Positions 1 to 12,932 of a DNA stretch of 64,000 nt are shown piece by piece. The notes under the pieces were generated by a model that was given only the letters and a program-made list of their open reading frames with translations, had not been told where the DNA came from and searched no databases. Position 1 is the stretch's first letter, and each line of letters opens with the position of its first letter. The DNA comes from Providencia manganoxydans (GTDB lineage: Bacteria; Pseudomonadota; Gammaproteobacteria; Enterobacterales; Enterobacteriaceae): positions 3,658,001 through 3,722,000 of the forward strand of contig NZ_CP067099.1 in assembly GCF_016618195.1 (NCBI RefSeq), in the 5' to 3' direction. The translations under genes were made by a program, and so were the position numbers.

Positions 1-1073
1 AGGTGTGCATAAGATTCACGACGTGCATTACCTGTTGGAGCCCGTCCCATCAAACGAGCATTTAGCTTATCCTGTATATAATTTTTCAAGATCCCATTTT
101 CAATCAATACATTGTATTGACCCGGTACCCCTTCATCGTCGATAGCTAAAGAGCCACGACGGCCAGCAATAGTGCCATCATCCACAACAGTACACAGTGG
201 TGAAGCCACCAGCTCACCCATTTGTCCGGAAAAAACAGAGGTGCCACGACGATTGAAATCACCTTCTAAACCATGACCCACTGCTTCATGCAGCAATACA
301 CCCGGCCAGCCAGCACCCAATACAACAGGCATCATTCCTGCTGGTGCGGCAATCGCAGACAAATTAACCAATGCCATACGAACAGCTTCTTTAGCATACT
401 GCTCCGCGAGCACTTGACCTTGATGAACTTCAAGGAAATATTCATAGCCATAACGACCGCCGCCGCCACTTGCACCGCGTTCACGTTTACCATCATGTTC
501 AACCAATACACTGACTGACATACGAACTAATGGGCGAATATCCGCAGCTAATGTTCCATCCGTCGCAGCTACTAGCACTTGCTCATATACCCCAGTTAAA
601 CTGGCATTGACTTCAATGACACGAGGATCTTCAGCTCTGGCAATTTGATCAACACGATGCAGTAATGCAATTTTGTCTTCTCGCGATAGACTATGCAGTG
701 GATCCGCTTCTGAATAGAGCTTCTTATAGCCAACTTCAGTCAAAATTTGTGACTGACCATTACCTTGCTCACCAACAATACTACGTGCCGCAGTCGCACT
801 TTGCTGTAATGCAATCAATGAAATCTGATCGGCATAGGCAAAACCGGTTTTTTCACCGTGTACGGCTCTGACCCCAACACCTTGGTCGATATTATAAGAG
901 CCATCTTTGATGATGCGATCTTCCAACACCCATGCTTCATGGTAGCTAGATTGGAAATAAAGATCGGCATAATCCAGCTTGCGCTCAGATAACAGGCCGA
1001 GTGTATCGTACAGTTTTTGATGGTCAAGACCATTGGCAGCCAGCAAATGGTCGCTGACAGAAGCTAAACTCAT
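1..1073 (-). CDS. tldD: TldD metalloprotease subunit (3' end outside window)
   Basis: Subunit of the TldD/TldE zinc metalloprotease, which in E. coli degrades unfolded peptides and takes part in microcin B17 maturation and CcdA turnover. The frame is open from the ATG at 1073 to the window edge (about 357 codons; the family has about 480), so the C-terminus is missing. The metalloprotease motif HEAVGH lies at about residues 262-267, followed by [12 protein letters not shown], both typical of TldD. It is the last gene seen of the minus-strand yhdP-nit-tldD run and starts 22 bp after the nitrilase gene. Confidence 0.95.
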   Translation of the reverse strand, partial: MSLASVSDHLLAANGLDHQKLYDTLGLLSERKLDYADLYFQSSYHEAWVLEDRIIKDGSYNIDQGVGVRAVHGEKTGFAYADQISLIALQQSATAARSIVGEQGNGQSQILTEVGYKKLYSEADPLHSLSREDKIALLHRVDQIARAEDPRVIEVNASLTGVYEQVLVAATDGTLAADIRPLVRMSVSVLVEHDGKRERGASGGGGRYGYEYFLEVHQGQVLAEQYAKEAVRMALVNLSAIAAPAGMMPVVLGAGWPGVLLHEAVGHGLEGDFNRRGTSVFSGQMGELVASPLCTVVDDGTIAGRRGSLAIDDEGVPGQYNVLIENGILKNYIQDKLNARLMGRAPTGNARRESYAH

Positions 1074-1095
1074 ATTGGTTACTCTTTGTTGTCGT

Positions 1096-1935
1096 TTATT
1101 TTTTAATCAGTGAAGTCAGTTGTGGTCTAAAGCGGTTATGTTTCACCACACGGATCTGCTCACGCATTCCATTCAGACTTTCTGTTTGAATATTTAAAAC
1201 CGTTGCTGCAACAGCATCAACGTTCTTTTTCATTACTTTACCCCAGCCATCCACCGCGAGGCTGTGCCCCCATGTACGACGCGTCCCATGGACACCGACC
1301 TGAGCAGGTGCTAATACAAAGCATTGGTTTTCAATCGCTCTGGCACGTAATAATGGTTCCCAGTGAGCCTGTCCTGTGTAGCGGGTAAATGCGGCCGGTA
1401 CAGAGATAATTTCTGCGCCTTGCTCACGCAATGCTTGGAATAGGCCTGGGAAGCGTAAATCGTAGCAAATGGTCATGCCTAAGCGACCTACAGGCGTATC
1501 CACGACAGTAATATGTTCGCCGCGCTGATAAATAACGGATTCATTGTATGTGCCTTGCTCATCTTCAATATTCACATCAAACATATGAATTTTGTCATAA
1601 CGCGCCTGAATATTTCCTTTGGAATCAATTAAAATACTGCTACTTGTGATCCGCTCTGGATCTTCACGGCTAATGAGTGGCATAGAACCAATTAAAATCC
1701 AAACATTGTAGCGTTTTGCCATATTGGCAATCGCTTCTTGGAGCGGCCCCTGCCCTTCCTGTTCGGCTTGTTTACGGTAAGTTGCTGCATCGGCAAACAA
1801 CAATGCATTTTCTGGTGTTAATACTAGCTCAACAGTATCTGGCAACTGTTTAATCTGCTGCTCAATCTGTGCCAAATTATGTTTAGTATTTTTACCACTG
1901 CATAACTGCAAAAGTGCAACATTGCCATTTTTCAT
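1096..1935 (-). CDS. Carbon-nitrogen hydrolase, Nit1/deaminated-glutathione amidase type
   Basis: A 279-residue single-domain nitrilase-superfamily enzyme. The catalytic triad is visible: Glu42 (LTPENA), Lys115 (RYDKIHMFD) and Cys157 ([10 protein letters not shown]). KIHMFDV and [10 protein letters not shown] are characteristic of the Nit1/NitB branch, which hydrolyses deaminated glutathione as a metabolite-repair reaction; that substrate is inferred from the family. Its ATG overlaps the yhdP stop by one base (TAATG), which suggests translational coupling. E. coli has no gene at this position between yhdP and tldD. Other omega-amidase-like substrates are possible. Confidence 0.85.
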   Translation of the reverse strand: MKNGNVALLQLCSGKNTKHNLAQIEQQIKQLPDTVELVLTPENALLFADAATYRKQAEQEGQGPLQEAIANMAKRYNVWILIGSMPLISREDPERITSSSILIDSKGNIQARYDKIHMFDVNIEDEQGTYNESVIYQRGEHITVVDTPVGRLGMTICYDLRFPGLFQALREQGAEIISVPAAFTRYTGQAHWEPLLRARAIENQCFVLAPAQVGVHGTRRTWGHSLAVDGWGKVMKKNVDAVAATVLNIQTESLNGMREQIRVVKHNRFRPQLTSLIKK

Positions 1936-4900
1936 TACTCTTGAGTCTCCTTTAGCTGACGCAATACTTCATCAATTTTTGGTTCATCCAAACTTCCTGA
2001 CACACGATAGCGTATGACAGAAATTTTACTCCATAATGGACCTAATACTTTTGATGCAGCAAATACTGCCGCACCTGCAATTGGATTGACCGCAAACGCG
2101 GTTGCCACACCAACTGTAGCAGATATTTCTGGGGTAACGATGGCTTCACCATTGATTTGACGTTTCACTAAGTCAATTTGCCCATTTAATGCAATATCTG
2201 CAACTAAGCCATCAATATAGAGATCTTTAGTTGATAGGATACCATTTTGGATCACCGCATTACCTTTAATTGAATCAAAGTCAAAGTCATTACTAAAGGT
2301 ATCACGAAAATCAAATTGTAGCTTACGTAACAACGCGTCAAAACTGACTAAGCGCAATAACTGCCCTGCTCGCCCACCGCCCATTTTAGCGATAGCCCCT
2401 TTGCCAAGTTTAGCCGACAATTTACCATCCAATGTGGCCATATCTAACGACCATGGCACATCTTGCCAATTTAGCTCAAAATCGAGGGTATAAGGTGAAT
2501 CGATAATAGGGACTAACACACCGTAATAGGCGGCTGTTTCATCGAATTGCTCACCACTCAAGGAACCTGCTACCTGCGTACGGTTCTGCGAGCCACTTTG
2601 CCAAACCGCAGCCAATTTTAACTGCGTTGCGCTGTTAATTAACGTTCCATCAGTCAGTTGTAAAATATTTCCCTGTGGTTTCAAATGCGCTTTGACTTCA
2701 CCTAATTTTTGCCCTGCGGCCCAACAATCTCGGCAACGTATTTCCATTTCAGGCCAGTGACTAAAATTAAATGCACCACCATCATTATCACTGTTAGTTT
2801 CTTGCCCTGGGAATGCGCTTGGGTTGTAATACAGATAATCGATATTCAGCACCCAAGGCTGCTGAGAGTAAATTTGTAACTCCGCCTTTAAATTCTCGCT
2901 GGACACTTTTATTAACTGATCTACCGCTGACAAACTAAAGGACAGATCAACATCTTTCCAAGCTTGCCCACCTAAAGACAGGGATGGTGTCTTCACCGTT
3001 ACGGTTTCAGGTAAACCAATATTGATTGGCTGAGTAGTCTGATCCGATGAAAACACAGTATCGATAAATCGCAGCCAACCACTATTCGTGACAGCAGGTA
3101 AATCAGCTAATAACGTTGATGAGTTCGGAAGCTTTGGTACATTCCCTTTCCATTGAGCCAAAGTACCTTTATTTAAGTGTAGTTTGGGTGAACTGAGATC
3201 CCACTCAGTATTGAAACCAATACGCTGCCCGATATCGCCACCAATGGTTAAGTGGGTTGTTGAGCCTTGAGCCGTCGCAGTGATTGTTGCTAATTCTTTC
3301 AGCAAATGACCATCCAAAGCTGGCAACAAACTATTCAGTTTGTCTAAACCTGCGGTAAATTCGACTGTCAGAGCCATTGGCTCAGCGGCTGAATTAGGAA
3401 GTTTGATTTCAACATGACTTTTCCAGTCACTGGTTCCGGAAAGTTTTTGCTTGATTGAATTAGGTAATTGAGCGATTTTTGCCACATCCCAATTGCCAGC
3501 TAAATCGACATTCACTTGGTAGTTTTTCGGAGTGTCCGCCGTTGAAAAATTGATATCAACAGGCTGACCAAACCAATGACCTTGCAATTTATCGCTGCTC
3601 AAATCACCGTTATTAAACTGAAAACTACCACTAAGCGCAGTTAATTTGCTATCAATTGATTTAATAAATAAATCATTTTTATTCAAGTGAACATGGCCTT
3701 TTGCCACAACATCTTGACCTTGAGACAACGGAATGGCCAATGACAGATCACCTGTTATTCCACCGCCTATTTGCAGTTCATCTAGCGTGTCGCCAATAGA
3801 ATGCTTCATGGGTGTCGAGGTGAAATAATGCTGAATTTGAGCCCCTGTGCCTGCAATATCGGCGTTAATAAATAACATTTCATGCAGATAATTAGGAATG
3901 TCTGCCGTTAAGTTTGTCGCGGTAGCATCACCTAACTTAACGCTGTCTGCGCGCATGGCTAAACCATTACGTTGAAAATCTAAATCGATGTCTAAGTTAA
4001 GCAACGCAGGCCAGCCTTCATCATACTCAAACGTGGCTTTTCTAAGAGGAACAAAGACTTGGAATTGTCCATCATTTCGATAAAACGGAAAATTTTGAGG
4101 ATTGCCTTTGAAGGTTAAGGTCGCATCATTTACCTGCCCTGCGATAACCGCTTTCGACAAATAATCAGCCAGATCTTGTCCCATCAATTGCTGTGGAAAA
4201 TAGCGCCATGCATCACCTGCATCACTGACACGGATCCCGGCTAAAATACTCAGATCGTCTTCATCAGTTTGCTTCGACTTTAAAAAACTAAATTGACCAT
4301 TTGCCCATAATGAAGTTGCTTGGACATCCAGCCCATCACTCCACAACTTGAATTGTTTGTCATCATTGAGCCAATGTATTTGCCCTGCGGCTTGGCTAAT
4401 CTGAAAAGGCGCTTTAAATTCAGGTTGATAATCGACTTCGCTATTTTCTAAACTTGCCTCAAGTACCCCACGCTGCATGTTTCCAACCAATACTCCTGTA
4501 AAATGATCGACCGAAGGCAGTTGTTTCCATTTTTTCCAACTGACATCCTGCCAATCCATATCTATTTGGGTATGGTCGAGCTGATCAGGGGTAATATCTA
4601 ACGAAAAAGCGGACAGCAATCCTTTTGGTTGGCGATGTTGCCAGTCTTGCACCGTTTCAGGGGTCACAAATGAAAATGTCGGTAAGACCTCGCTTAATCG
4701 TTCTAATTCAATATCCTGAGCACGTATCCGCCAATGATCTTTTTGGTGATACTTAGCCGATGAGGGGAGATACAGCACTGAAACACTGCCATTTGGCCAA
4801 ATATACTCATTGGTCTTAAGGGTGTTCAACTCAGGAATGTTAAATAGCCAACCTTCTCCTTGCCGTCTCATGCGGATCAACAAATCGTTGACTTGTAGGT

Positions 4901-5744
4901 TTTGCGCTAATGGTGCTTGCCCCCAATTGGCTTCACCTTGGCGCAATTGCAGCAATCCACTATCGATACGATTATTTTTAATCGTAACCCATGATGACAA
5001 ACTAAAGTTAGCGTCGCGCAGCCCAGTATTCTCACGCAACCAACGACTTAGCCATGGCTGCATATCAATATTATCGGCTTGTAAATAAACCGTACCATCA
5101 CTCAAAATTCCATTTTTGTCTTGAACATCGATTTTAACCTGTAAATAACCGTGCTGTTTGTTAATCGTTTCTAAGCTAACAAAACCTTGGGCACGATGAC
5201 GCTCTTGCTCATTCAACCATGTGAGTTCAGGCAAGAGTAGAGTCGTTTTTTGCTCTGATGGAGTCAGAAAAGTAAAGCGGCTATTTTTTAAGGTGAAGTG
5301 ATTAAATTGCTTTAAAAACAGACCTTCTATACTATCGCTATCGATAGGTTGATCGTTGCCTTCAAAGCTGAGCGGGATCTTATAATCAACATCCAGCTGA
5401 TAGAATGTAATATCGCGAAAACGCCACTTTAGTGAAAGTAACGAGCGCCATATGTCCAGCTCAATCGCAATTTGGCTCGCTTTGGCATCTGCATCAGCGT
5501 AGTTAACCACGACATTGTTGAGGGTCAATACAGGCCCAAATGACTGCCAAGCCCCTGTAATTTCGCCAATTTGTAAGGAGATATCACTGTTTTCTTCAAT
5601 ATAAGCAATGATGTCTGGCCTATAATGATTAATGTTCGGTAAGAAAAAACGTAACCCTGTTAGCAGCAATGCACAAAGCAGCAGCACGATAGCCGTCGTC
5701 ATCCATACTACTCGTGGCAGTCGCTTCACCCGTTTCTCCTTCAC
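1935..5744 (-). CDS. yhdP: YhdP, AsmA-like inter-membrane lipid transport protein
   Basis: A 1269-residue protein, matching the usual YhdP length of about 1266. One N-terminal membrane segment (about residues 12-34) is followed by a very long beta-rich periplasmic region, and the C-terminus has the AsmA-like pattern (SFDALLRKLQFDF, then LVKRQINGEAIVTPE). In E. coli YhdP acts with TamB and YdbH in moving phospholipid from the inner to the outer membrane and affects envelope permeability. It begins 7 bp after the rng stop and overlaps nit by one base, so it appears to lie in the rng operon. Confidence 0.95.
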   Translation of the reverse strand: MKEKRVKRLPRVVWMTTAIVLLLCALLLTGLRFFLPNINHYRPDIIAYIEENSDISLQIGEITGAWQSFGPVLTLNNVVVNYADADAKASQIAIELDIWRSLLSLKWRFRDITFYQLDVDYKIPLSFEGNDQPIDSDSIEGLFLKQFNHFTLKNSRFTFLTPSEQKTTLLLPELTWLNEQERHRAQGFVSLETINKQHGYLQVKIDVQDKNGILSDGTVYLQADNIDMQPWLSRWLRENTGLRDANFSLSSWVTIKNNRIDSGLLQLRQGEANWGQAPLAQNLQVNDLLIRMRRQGEGWLFNIPELNTLKTNEYIWPNGSVSVLYLPSSAKYHQKDHWRIRAQDIELERLSEVLPTFSFVTPETVQDWQHRQPKGLLSAFSLDITPDQLDHTQIDMDWQDVSWKKWKQLPSVDHFTGVLVGNMQRGVLEASLENSEVDYQPEFKAPFQISQAAGQIHWLNDDKQFKLWSDGLDVQATSLWANGQFSFLKSKQTDEDDLSILAGIRVSDAGDAWRYFPQQLMGQDLADYLSKAVIAGQVNDATLTFKGNPQNFPFYRNDGQFQVFVPLRKATFEYDEGWPALLNLDIDLDFQRNGLAMRADSVKLGDATATNLTADIPNYLHEMLFINADIAGTGAQIQHYFTSTPMKHSIGDTLDELQIGGGITGDLSLAIPLSQGQDVVAKGHVHLNKNDLFIKSIDSKLTALSGSFQFNNGDLSSDKLQGHWFGQPVDINFSTADTPKNYQVNVDLAGNWDVAKIAQLPNSIKQKLSGTSDWKSHVEIKLPNSAAEPMALTVEFTAGLDKLNSLLPALDGHLLKELATITATAQGSTTHLTIGGDIGQRIGFNTEWDLSSPKLHLNKGTLAQWKGNVPKLPNSSTLLADLPAVTNSGWLRFIDTVFSSDQTTQPINIGLPETVTVKTPSLSLGGQAWKDVDLSFSLSAVDQLIKVSSENLKAELQIYSQQPWVLNIDYLYYNPSAFPGQETNSDNDGGAFNFSHWPEMEIRCRDCWAAGQKLGEVKAHLKPQGNILQLTDGTLINSATQLKLAAVWQSGSQNRTQVAGSLSGEQFDETAAYYGVLVPIIDSPYTLDFELNWQDVPWSLDMATLDGKLSAKLGKGAIAKMGGGRAGQLLRLVSFDALLRKLQFDFRDTFSNDFDFDSIKGNAVIQNGILSTKDLYIDGLVADIALNGQIDLVKRQINGEAIVTPEISATVGVATAFAVNPIAGAAVFAASKVLGPLWSKISVIRYRVSGSLDEPKIDEVLRQLKETQE

Positions 5745-5751
5745 CTAAAAA

Positions 5752-7221
5752 CTACATCATGACGACATCAAATTGTTCCTGACTGTATAGCGGTTCAGTC
5801 TGAACTTTAACTTGTTTTCCAACAAAAATTTCCACTTCTGCTAGGGCATGAGATTCATCACCAGTGAGAATATCGACCACCGATTGTGATGCATACACCA
5901 AGAAACGATCGGCATCAATACTGCGATGAACTCGCACAATTTCACGTAAAATCTCATAGCACACGGTTTCAACAGATTTCACTGTACCGCGCCCTTGGCA
6001 GGTCGGACACACATCGCAAAGTACGTGTTCAAGGCTTTCACGCGTGCGTTTGCGCGTCATTTCAACCAAACCTAATTGTGAAAAGCCATTAATGGTCGTT
6101 TTCACTTTATCTTTACTGAGTGCTTGCTCTAAAGAGGCTAAAACACGGCGGCGATGTTCAATATCACTCATATCGATAAAATCAATAATAATGATCCCGC
6201 CTAAATTTCTTAACCGTAACTGACGGGCTATCGCTTGAGTCGCTTCGATATTGGTATTGAATATCGTTTCTTCAAGATTACGATGACCAACAAAGGCCCC
6301 TGTATTAATATCAATGGTTGTCATGGCCTCAGTTTGGTCAATAATTAAATAACCACCTGATTTCAATTCAACTTTTCGATCCATTGCTCGCTGAATTTCG
6401 TTTTCAACATCGAATAGATCGAAGATCGGCTGATTACCTTGATACAATTCAAGCTTAGCCGTCATTTCTGGCACATATTCTTCGATAAATTCTTGTAACT
6501 GTTTATAGGTTAGTCGAGAATCCACACGAATTCTATCTAATGACGCCCCTGCAAAATCACGAATGATCCGATAAGCTAATGCTAACTCGCCATAAATCTT
6601 AGTTCGCGTGACATTGCGCTTTTTCCGCTCAATCACTTTAGCCCATAAACGTTTTAAAAAAGCCGCGTCTTGCCTAACTTCATCATCTCCTACCCCTTCT
6701 GCGGCAGTGCGAATAATAAAGCCACCATTTTCATCACAATATTGGGCAACACACTCTTTTAAGCGCTCACGTTCAGTTTCACTTTCAATACGCTGAGAAA
6801 CCCCGACATGAGAAGCGCCTGGCATAAATACGAGATAACGCGAAGGTAATGTAATATCTGTGGTTAAACGCGCACCTTTGGTCCCTAGCGGGTCTTTTAC
6901 CACTTGGACGATTAAGTCTTGCCCTTGTTTAACCAGCTCAGCAATATCCCTCACATGGAAGTTTTTCTGCTCATCACCCGCAATACATTCAGTATGCGGC
7001 ATGATATCAGATGCATGCAAAAAGGCGGCTTTATCGAGGCCAATATCAACAAAGGCCGCTTGCATACCGGGTAATACGCGGCTCACACGACCTTTGTAGA
7101 TATTCCCTACAATTCCCCTTTTGGCTTCACGCTCTACATGGATCTCTTGTAAGATCCCACCATCAATATAAGCAACGCGCGTTTCCGATGGTGTAATATT
7201 TACTAATAACTCCGCGGTCAT
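5752..7221 (-). CDS. rng: Ribonuclease G
   Basis: Endoribonuclease of the RNase E/G family, which processes the 5' end of 16S rRNA and decays some mRNAs. The 489 residues equal the E. coli length, and near-identical blocks run from MTAELLVN to the C-terminal EQFDVVMM. The S1 RNA-binding domain is near residues 35-130. The metal-binding aspartates lie in TTIDINTG and IIIIDFIDM, and the Zn-link cysteines in CPTC. The gene overlaps maf by four bases (ATGA) and precedes yhdP, the conserved enterobacterial order. Confidence 0.98.
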   Translation of the reverse strand: MTAELLVNITPSETRVAYIDGGILQEIHVEREAKRGIVGNIYKGRVSRVLPGMQAAFVDIGLDKAAFLHASDIMPHTECIAGDEQKNFHVRDIAELVKQGQDLIVQVVKDPLGTKGARLTTDITLPSRYLVFMPGASHVGVSQRIESETERERLKECVAQYCDENGGFIIRTAAEGVGDDEVRQDAAFLKRLWAKVIERKKRNVTRTKIYGELALAYRIIRDFAGASLDRIRVDSRLTYKQLQEFIEEYVPEMTAKLELYQGNQPIFDLFDVENEIQRAMDRKVELKSGGYLIIDQTEAMTTIDINTGAFVGHRNLEETIFNTNIEATQAIARQLRLRNLGGIIIIDFIDMSDIEHRRRVLASLEQALSKDKVKTTINGFSQLGLVEMTRKRTRESLEHVLCDVCPTCQGRGTVKSVETVCYEILREIVRVHRSIDADRFLVYASQSVVDILTGDESHALAEVEIFVGKQVKVQTEPLYSQEQFDVVMM

Positions 7222-7805
7222 GACATCTCCTTACCATCACCTAACGCTAAAAATCTTTGTATTAATTCATCTGTTTCGACTAACGGTAGACCAACAACAG
7301 CGTGATAACTGCCATTAATGCGCCTCACGTAACAACCGCCTTTTCCTTGAATACCGTATGCCCCTGCCTTATCCATAGGCTCACCTGATTTTATATAATC
7401 ATGTATTTCGTCTAATGATAACTCGCGGAATGTCACATCTGTCACAATCAAGGTGTTTAATGTTCGCTTTTGATCAGAGATTGCTACAGAAGTCATAACT
7501 TGATGAGTCTTACCTGATAATGCTAACAGCATTTCTTGTGCATGTTGCTCATTGCGTGGTTTTTCTAAGATTTGGTTATTTAGAACAACGATAGTGTCGG
7601 CACCAACCACGGGATGATCTTCTGGTGCAATTTGAACACCCGCTTGCGATTTGTCGCGCGCTAAACGCTGTACATAAGCTTCGGGTGTTTCACCTGCTTG
7701 CCATTGCTCCTCAACTTCAGGACGTAAAATTGCAAATTCATGTCCTAATAGTTGTACAAGCTCTCTTCTTCTCGGAGAGCCTGAAGCCAAATAGATATAA
7801 CTCAT
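7218..7805 (-). CDS. maf: Maf/YhdE nucleoside triphosphate pyrophosphatase (dTTP/UTP)
   Basis: A 195-residue Maf-family protein that hydrolyses non-canonical or excess nucleoside triphosphates to monophosphates. The YhdE branch acts on dTTP and UTP and has been linked to septum control. The N-terminal phosphate-binding motif [11 protein letters not shown], the VVGADTIV motif and the C-terminal [11 protein letters not shown] are all present. It overlaps rng by ATGA and sits just downstream of mreD, as in E. coli. Assignment to YhdE rather than YceF rests on this position. Confidence 0.95.
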   Translation of the reverse strand: MSYIYLASGSPRRRELVQLLGHEFAILRPEVEEQWQAGETPEAYVQRLARDKSQAGVQIAPEDHPVVGADTIVVLNNQILEKPRNEQHAQEMLLALSGKTHQVMTSVAISDQKRTLNTLIVTDVTFRELSLDEIHDYIKSGEPMDKAGAYGIQGKGGCYVRRINGSYHAVVGLPLVETDELIQRFLALGDGKEMS

Positions 7806-7844
7806 AAACGATGTTCCAGAGGTAATTGAATTGCTGCTAAAAAC

Positions 7845-8333
7845 TTAACATACTGAAAACTTACGGCGAATTTTCCGTAACAGTAAAAATAGCCATGGCC
7901 ACAGAATACCATTCACGAGGCTATTCCAGAATACTTGAGGATGAAATAATACCTGAGATGATACAAATTCGGCCCAAAACACGGTCATATCAAGAATGAC
8001 AGTCAGCAAAACAATCATTAAAGCTTGCTGCCAAAGTGCCATATTGCGCAATAACTGGTGTTTATAAGAGACTAGGTAGCAAATGATACTGTATGAAAGT
8101 GCGTGTACACCTAAAGCAGAGCCTTGAATAGAGTCAACAATAATGCCAAGGATAAAACTGGTACCAACACTGACTCGATGCGGCAGCGCCATCACCCAGT
8201 AAATCAAAATCAGCAGTAACCAAGAAGGCCGGTAAAAAGCAAATTGTTCCGGCCACGGGATAAGCTGTAAAACCAATGCGATGAAAAAAGAAATCCAGAT
8301 AATACTGCGGCCATTGCCACGATACTCATCCAT
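7845..8333 (-). CDS. mreD: Rod shape-determining protein MreD
   Basis: A 162-residue integral membrane protein with about five hydrophobic helices and the family motif GIIVDSIQGSALGVHAL. It is part of the elongasome with MreB, MreC, RodA and PBP2, which directs lateral cell-wall synthesis. The gene follows mreC with a 37-bp gap and precedes maf. Length and position match E. coli MreD. Confidence 0.95.
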   Translation of the reverse strand: MDEYRGNGRSIIWISFFIALVLQLIPWPEQFAFYRPSWLLLILIYWVMALPHRVSVGTSFILGIIVDSIQGSALGVHALSYSIICYLVSYKHQLLRNMALWQQALMIVLLTVILDMTVFWAEFVSSQVLFHPQVFWNSLVNGILWPWLFLLLRKIRRKFSVC

Positions 8334-8370
8334 TTAGCGTCCTCTCTTAACCATAGCCACTATACCTTCC

Positions 8371-9339
8371 CTATGGTTGCACTGCTGGAGACATTGATGG
8401 TGGTAGCGGCGGCCCCTGAATTTCACTTGGATTTGGTAAAACTTGAGGGAGCACTTTCATTAAGCGCTCGTTTGCTGCACGGTAAACCTCTGAAGGCTGT
8501 AACGGCGTCATGGCTTCATTTTCATTTCCCCATAACAGCAATAAATAGCGTAAGCGCTGTAGCTCTGCACTCGGCCTTGCGCTGATTATGGTATAAGCTC
8601 GCTGTGTATCATGTTTAACACTTGAAACCACAGCCACAGGATAACCTTCAGGGAAACGACCACCAAGGCCAGAAGTCACGAGAACGTCACCGACGCGGAT
8701 ATCGGTATTTTCAGGTAAGGGCTCAAGTTGTAGATCATCTGCACATCCTGAACCCGCAGCAATGACTCGGATATCGTTCCGTAATACTTGGACTGGTAGT
8801 GCATGAGTGGTATCACAAATCAGTAGAACACGACTATTGAATTGACTCACCCCAACAACTTGCCCTACGACCCCCTTATCACTGATAACAGGCTGCCCTT
8901 CATAAACATTCGCATTTTCACCTTTATCAATAACCACTTGGTCACGATAAGGTGTATTCGCACCAGAGATCACTTGTGTGACCATCATATGTTCGTCTTG
9001 ACGTAGTGGAGAACCAAGTAGCTCACGCAAACGGGCATTTTCTTGTTTTAATTGCTCCAATAAAAGGCTATCCGCCTTTTTTAATAGCAGTTCCTGACGC
9101 AGCGCTTTATTTTCAAACTGAAGTTGTCCACGTGAGGAAAAGCTTTCAGAGATGTTATCAAGAAATTGACGTGGGCCATTAGCCAAAAAGTAAAATGGGC
9201 TAACCGCCGTATCTAAATAGTTACGGATTTTGTTGAAAGGCTCAAAGCGATGGTCAATCACCACCAGCGCTATTGCAACAATAACAGCAATAAAAATTCG
9301 CAGCTGGAGAGATGGGCCTCGCCTAAAAATCGGCTTCAT
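8371..9339 (-). CDS. mreC: Rod shape-determining protein MreC
   Basis: A 322-residue bitopic protein. The cytoplasmic start MKPIFRRGPSLQLR is followed by a membrane helix at about residues 13-30, a short coiled coil (about 70-105, NKALRQELLLKKADS) and a periplasmic beta-rich MreC domain. MreC links cytoplasmic MreB to PBP2 and the periplasmic synthases. The C-terminus is proline-rich (LPPSMSPAVQP), as in E. coli. It lies between mreB and mreD on the minus strand. Confidence 0.96.
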   Translation of the reverse strand: MKPIFRRGPSLQLRIFIAVIVAIALVVIDHRFEPFNKIRNYLDTAVSPFYFLANGPRQFLDNISESFSSRGQLQFENKALRQELLLKKADSLLLEQLKQENARLRELLGSPLRQDEHMMVTQVISGANTPYRDQVVIDKGENANVYEGQPVISDKGVVGQVVGVSQFNSRVLLICDTTHALPVQVLRNDIRVIAAGSGCADDLQLEPLPENTDIRVGDVLVTSGLGGRFPEGYPVAVVSSVKHDTQRAYTIISARPSAELQRLRYLLLLWGNENEAMTPLQPSEVYRAANERLMKVLPQVLPNPSEIQGPPLPPSMSPAVQP

Positions 9340-9427
9340 GTATGGCTGAGTTTCACTAAGTTCAGAGGATCAAAAATAGGCAAAAGCAGCGGCTGAGGCA
9401 ATAACCTCAGCCCGCTTACGACATTAT

Positions 9428-11260
<1,833 letters not shown>

Positions 11261-12244
11261 ATGCAAGCTCTCATTCTACAAAAAGACCATGATCAACTGA
11301 CAGCCAATATCCAGTCCATTCCGACAGAACAACTTCCTCCAGGCGATGTGATTATTGATATTTATTGGTCAACACTAAATTACAAAGACGCCTTAGCAAT
11401 TAATGGAAAAGCGGGGGTTGTGCGCCAATACCCAATGGTTCCGGGGATTGATTTTTCAGGTGTGGTGCATCACAGCGAAGATCCTCGTTTTAGCGTAGGC
11501 CAACACGTTCTACTCACAGGTTGGGGAGTTGGAGAAACACATTGGGGTGGGCTCGCAACTCAAGCTCGAGTTCCCGCAGATTATCTCACCCCACTCCCTG
11601 AAAACCTCTCACTGAGACAAGCCATGATTATTGGCACAGCAGGCTTTACAGCCATGCTCTGTGTTAACGCCTTGCAAGATGCAGGTATCACCCCAGATAA
11701 AGGCGAAATTATTGTGAGTGGAGCCAGTGGTGGCGTTGGTTCAACGGCTATCCAGCTGTTATCACAACTGGGTTATGATGTGGTGGCCATCTCTGGTAGA
11801 GCAGAAAATAGTGATTATTTGCTGAAAATAGGTGCCAAGAGAGTACTTGCGCGCAGTGATTTTACTGGAACAGCTAAACCACTTGATAAGCAACATTGGG
11901 CAGGGGCGATTGATACTGTCGGAGGAGAAGTGCTTGCCAATATATTAGCGCAAACACAATACAACGGTGCAGTCGCAGCTTGTGGTCTTGCGGGCGGTTT
12001 TTCATTGCCAACCACGGTGATGCCATTTATTTTACGTAATATCCGCCTGCAAGGTGTCGATTCGGTTTATTACCCAGCGAGCAAACGCCCCGCTGTTTGG
12101 CAACGCCTTTCGCAGCTGTTACCTGAATCATTTTATTCGCAAATTACCTCAGAGATTACATTAGAACAGTCCGTTGAGTACGCGCAGAAATTTCTCAAAA
12201 ATCAGATTACAGGGCGTACACTTGTTAAGATTTTAACACCATAA
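11261..12244 (+). CDS. acuI: Acrylyl-CoA reductase (NADPH), AcuI/YhdH
   Basis: A 327-residue zinc-free MDR-family oxidoreductase that reduces toxic acrylyl-CoA to propionyl-CoA with NADPH. The dinucleotide-binding motif VSGASGGVGSTA lies in the Rossmann half. PGIDFSG, LTGWGVGE and CGLAGGFSLPTTVMPFILRN match E. coli AcuI, with family length. The Shine-Dalgarno sequence AGGAG lies 7 bp before the ATG. Its usual neighbour csrD is absent on the mreB side. Confidence 0.95.
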   Translation: MQALILQKDHDQLTANIQSIPTEQLPPGDVIIDIYWSTLNYKDALAINGKAGVVRQYPMVPGIDFSGVVHHSEDPRFSVGQHVLLTGWGVGETHWGGLATQARVPADYLTPLPENLSLRQAMIIGTAGFTAMLCVNALQDAGITPDKGEIIVSGASGGVGSTAIQLLSQLGYDVVAISGRAENSDYLLKIGAKRVLARSDFTGTAKPLDKQHWAGAIDTVGGEVLANILAQTQYNGAVAACGLAGGFSLPTTVMPFILRNIRLQGVDSVYYPASKRPAVWQRLSQLLPESFYSQITSEITLEQSVEYAQKFLKNQITGRTLVKILTP

Positions 12245-12251
12245 TTGCGTT

Positions 12252-12289
12252 TTGTGCGGGCCAACCCAAAAGTTTGGATTACCGCACAA
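12252..12289. terminator. Hairpin after acuI
   Basis: An 8-bp perfect inverted repeat, TTGTGCGG (12252-12259) with CCGCACAA (12282-12289), encloses a smaller stem (CCAA...TTGG). It follows the acuI stop by 8 bp and is followed by TTTAAAAAAAT rather than a clean T-run, so its terminator strength is uncertain. Confidence 0.5.
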
Positions 12290-12476
12290 TTTAAAAAAAT
12301 AAATGTAGTTAATTTCTCTGATAAGACCAGTATTTTGCTGTCATATGCTGTGAAATAATTATAATAGCCCTCCTTATCACGAAAGATCTGATATATTTTT
12401 ATGATAAAAGATGACAAACCATCCACATCAGGTTATGTTGTCGGGTTATTGACATATCGTCGGAGTTAGCAACACA

Positions 12477-12932
12477 ATGGCAGAAGATATTCACATTTTA
12501 CTTCTCAATGGGCCGAACCTAAATCTACTTGGCACAAGGGAACCTGATAAGTACGGTAACCTCACCCTTGGAGATATTGTGTCTAAACTCACAAAGGAAG
12601 CGGAACAACTAGGCGTAAAATTGAGTCATTTTCAGTCCAATGCAGAGCATGAACTGATCAATAAAATTCATGCGGCAAAGGATAACGTAGATTTTATTCT
12701 AATTAATCCGGCTGCATTCACGCATACTAGTGTTGCTTTGCGTGATGCATTATTAGCGGTTGCGCTCCCGTTTATCGAGATCCATCTGTCTAATGTGCAT
12801 GCCAGAGAACCATTTCGTCATCATTCTTACCTCTCAGATAAGGCGGTCGGAGTGATTTGTGGTCTTGGTGCCGATGGTTACAGTTTCGCGTTACAGGCAG
12901 CGGTTAACCGTCTGTCATCTTACTCCGAGTAA
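12477..12932 (+). CDS. aroQ: Type II 3-dehydroquinate dehydratase
   Basis: A 151-residue type II dehydroquinase, shikimate pathway step 3 (3-dehydroquinate to 3-dehydroshikimate). Motifs in order are [17 protein letters not shown] (with the catalytic Tyr), [18 protein letters not shown] and [18 protein letters not shown] (catalytic His). The gene precedes accBC as in many gamma-proteobacteria. Its last codons and stop (TACTCCGAGTAA) coincide with the left end of an ERIC element, so the native C-terminus may have been replaced by repeat sequence. Confidence 0.96.
   Translation: MAEDIHILLLNGPNLNLLGTREPDKYGNLTLGDIVSKLTKEAEQLGVKLSHFQSNAEHELINKIHAAKDNVDFILINPAAFTHTSVALRDALLAVALPFIEIHLSNVHAREPFRHHSYLSDKAVGVICGLGADGYSFALQAAVNRLSSYSE

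Noticed and set aside
12202..12426. 74-codon minus-strand frame after acuI
   Set aside because: Overlaps the acuI end and the terminator-like hairpin; product not gene-like.
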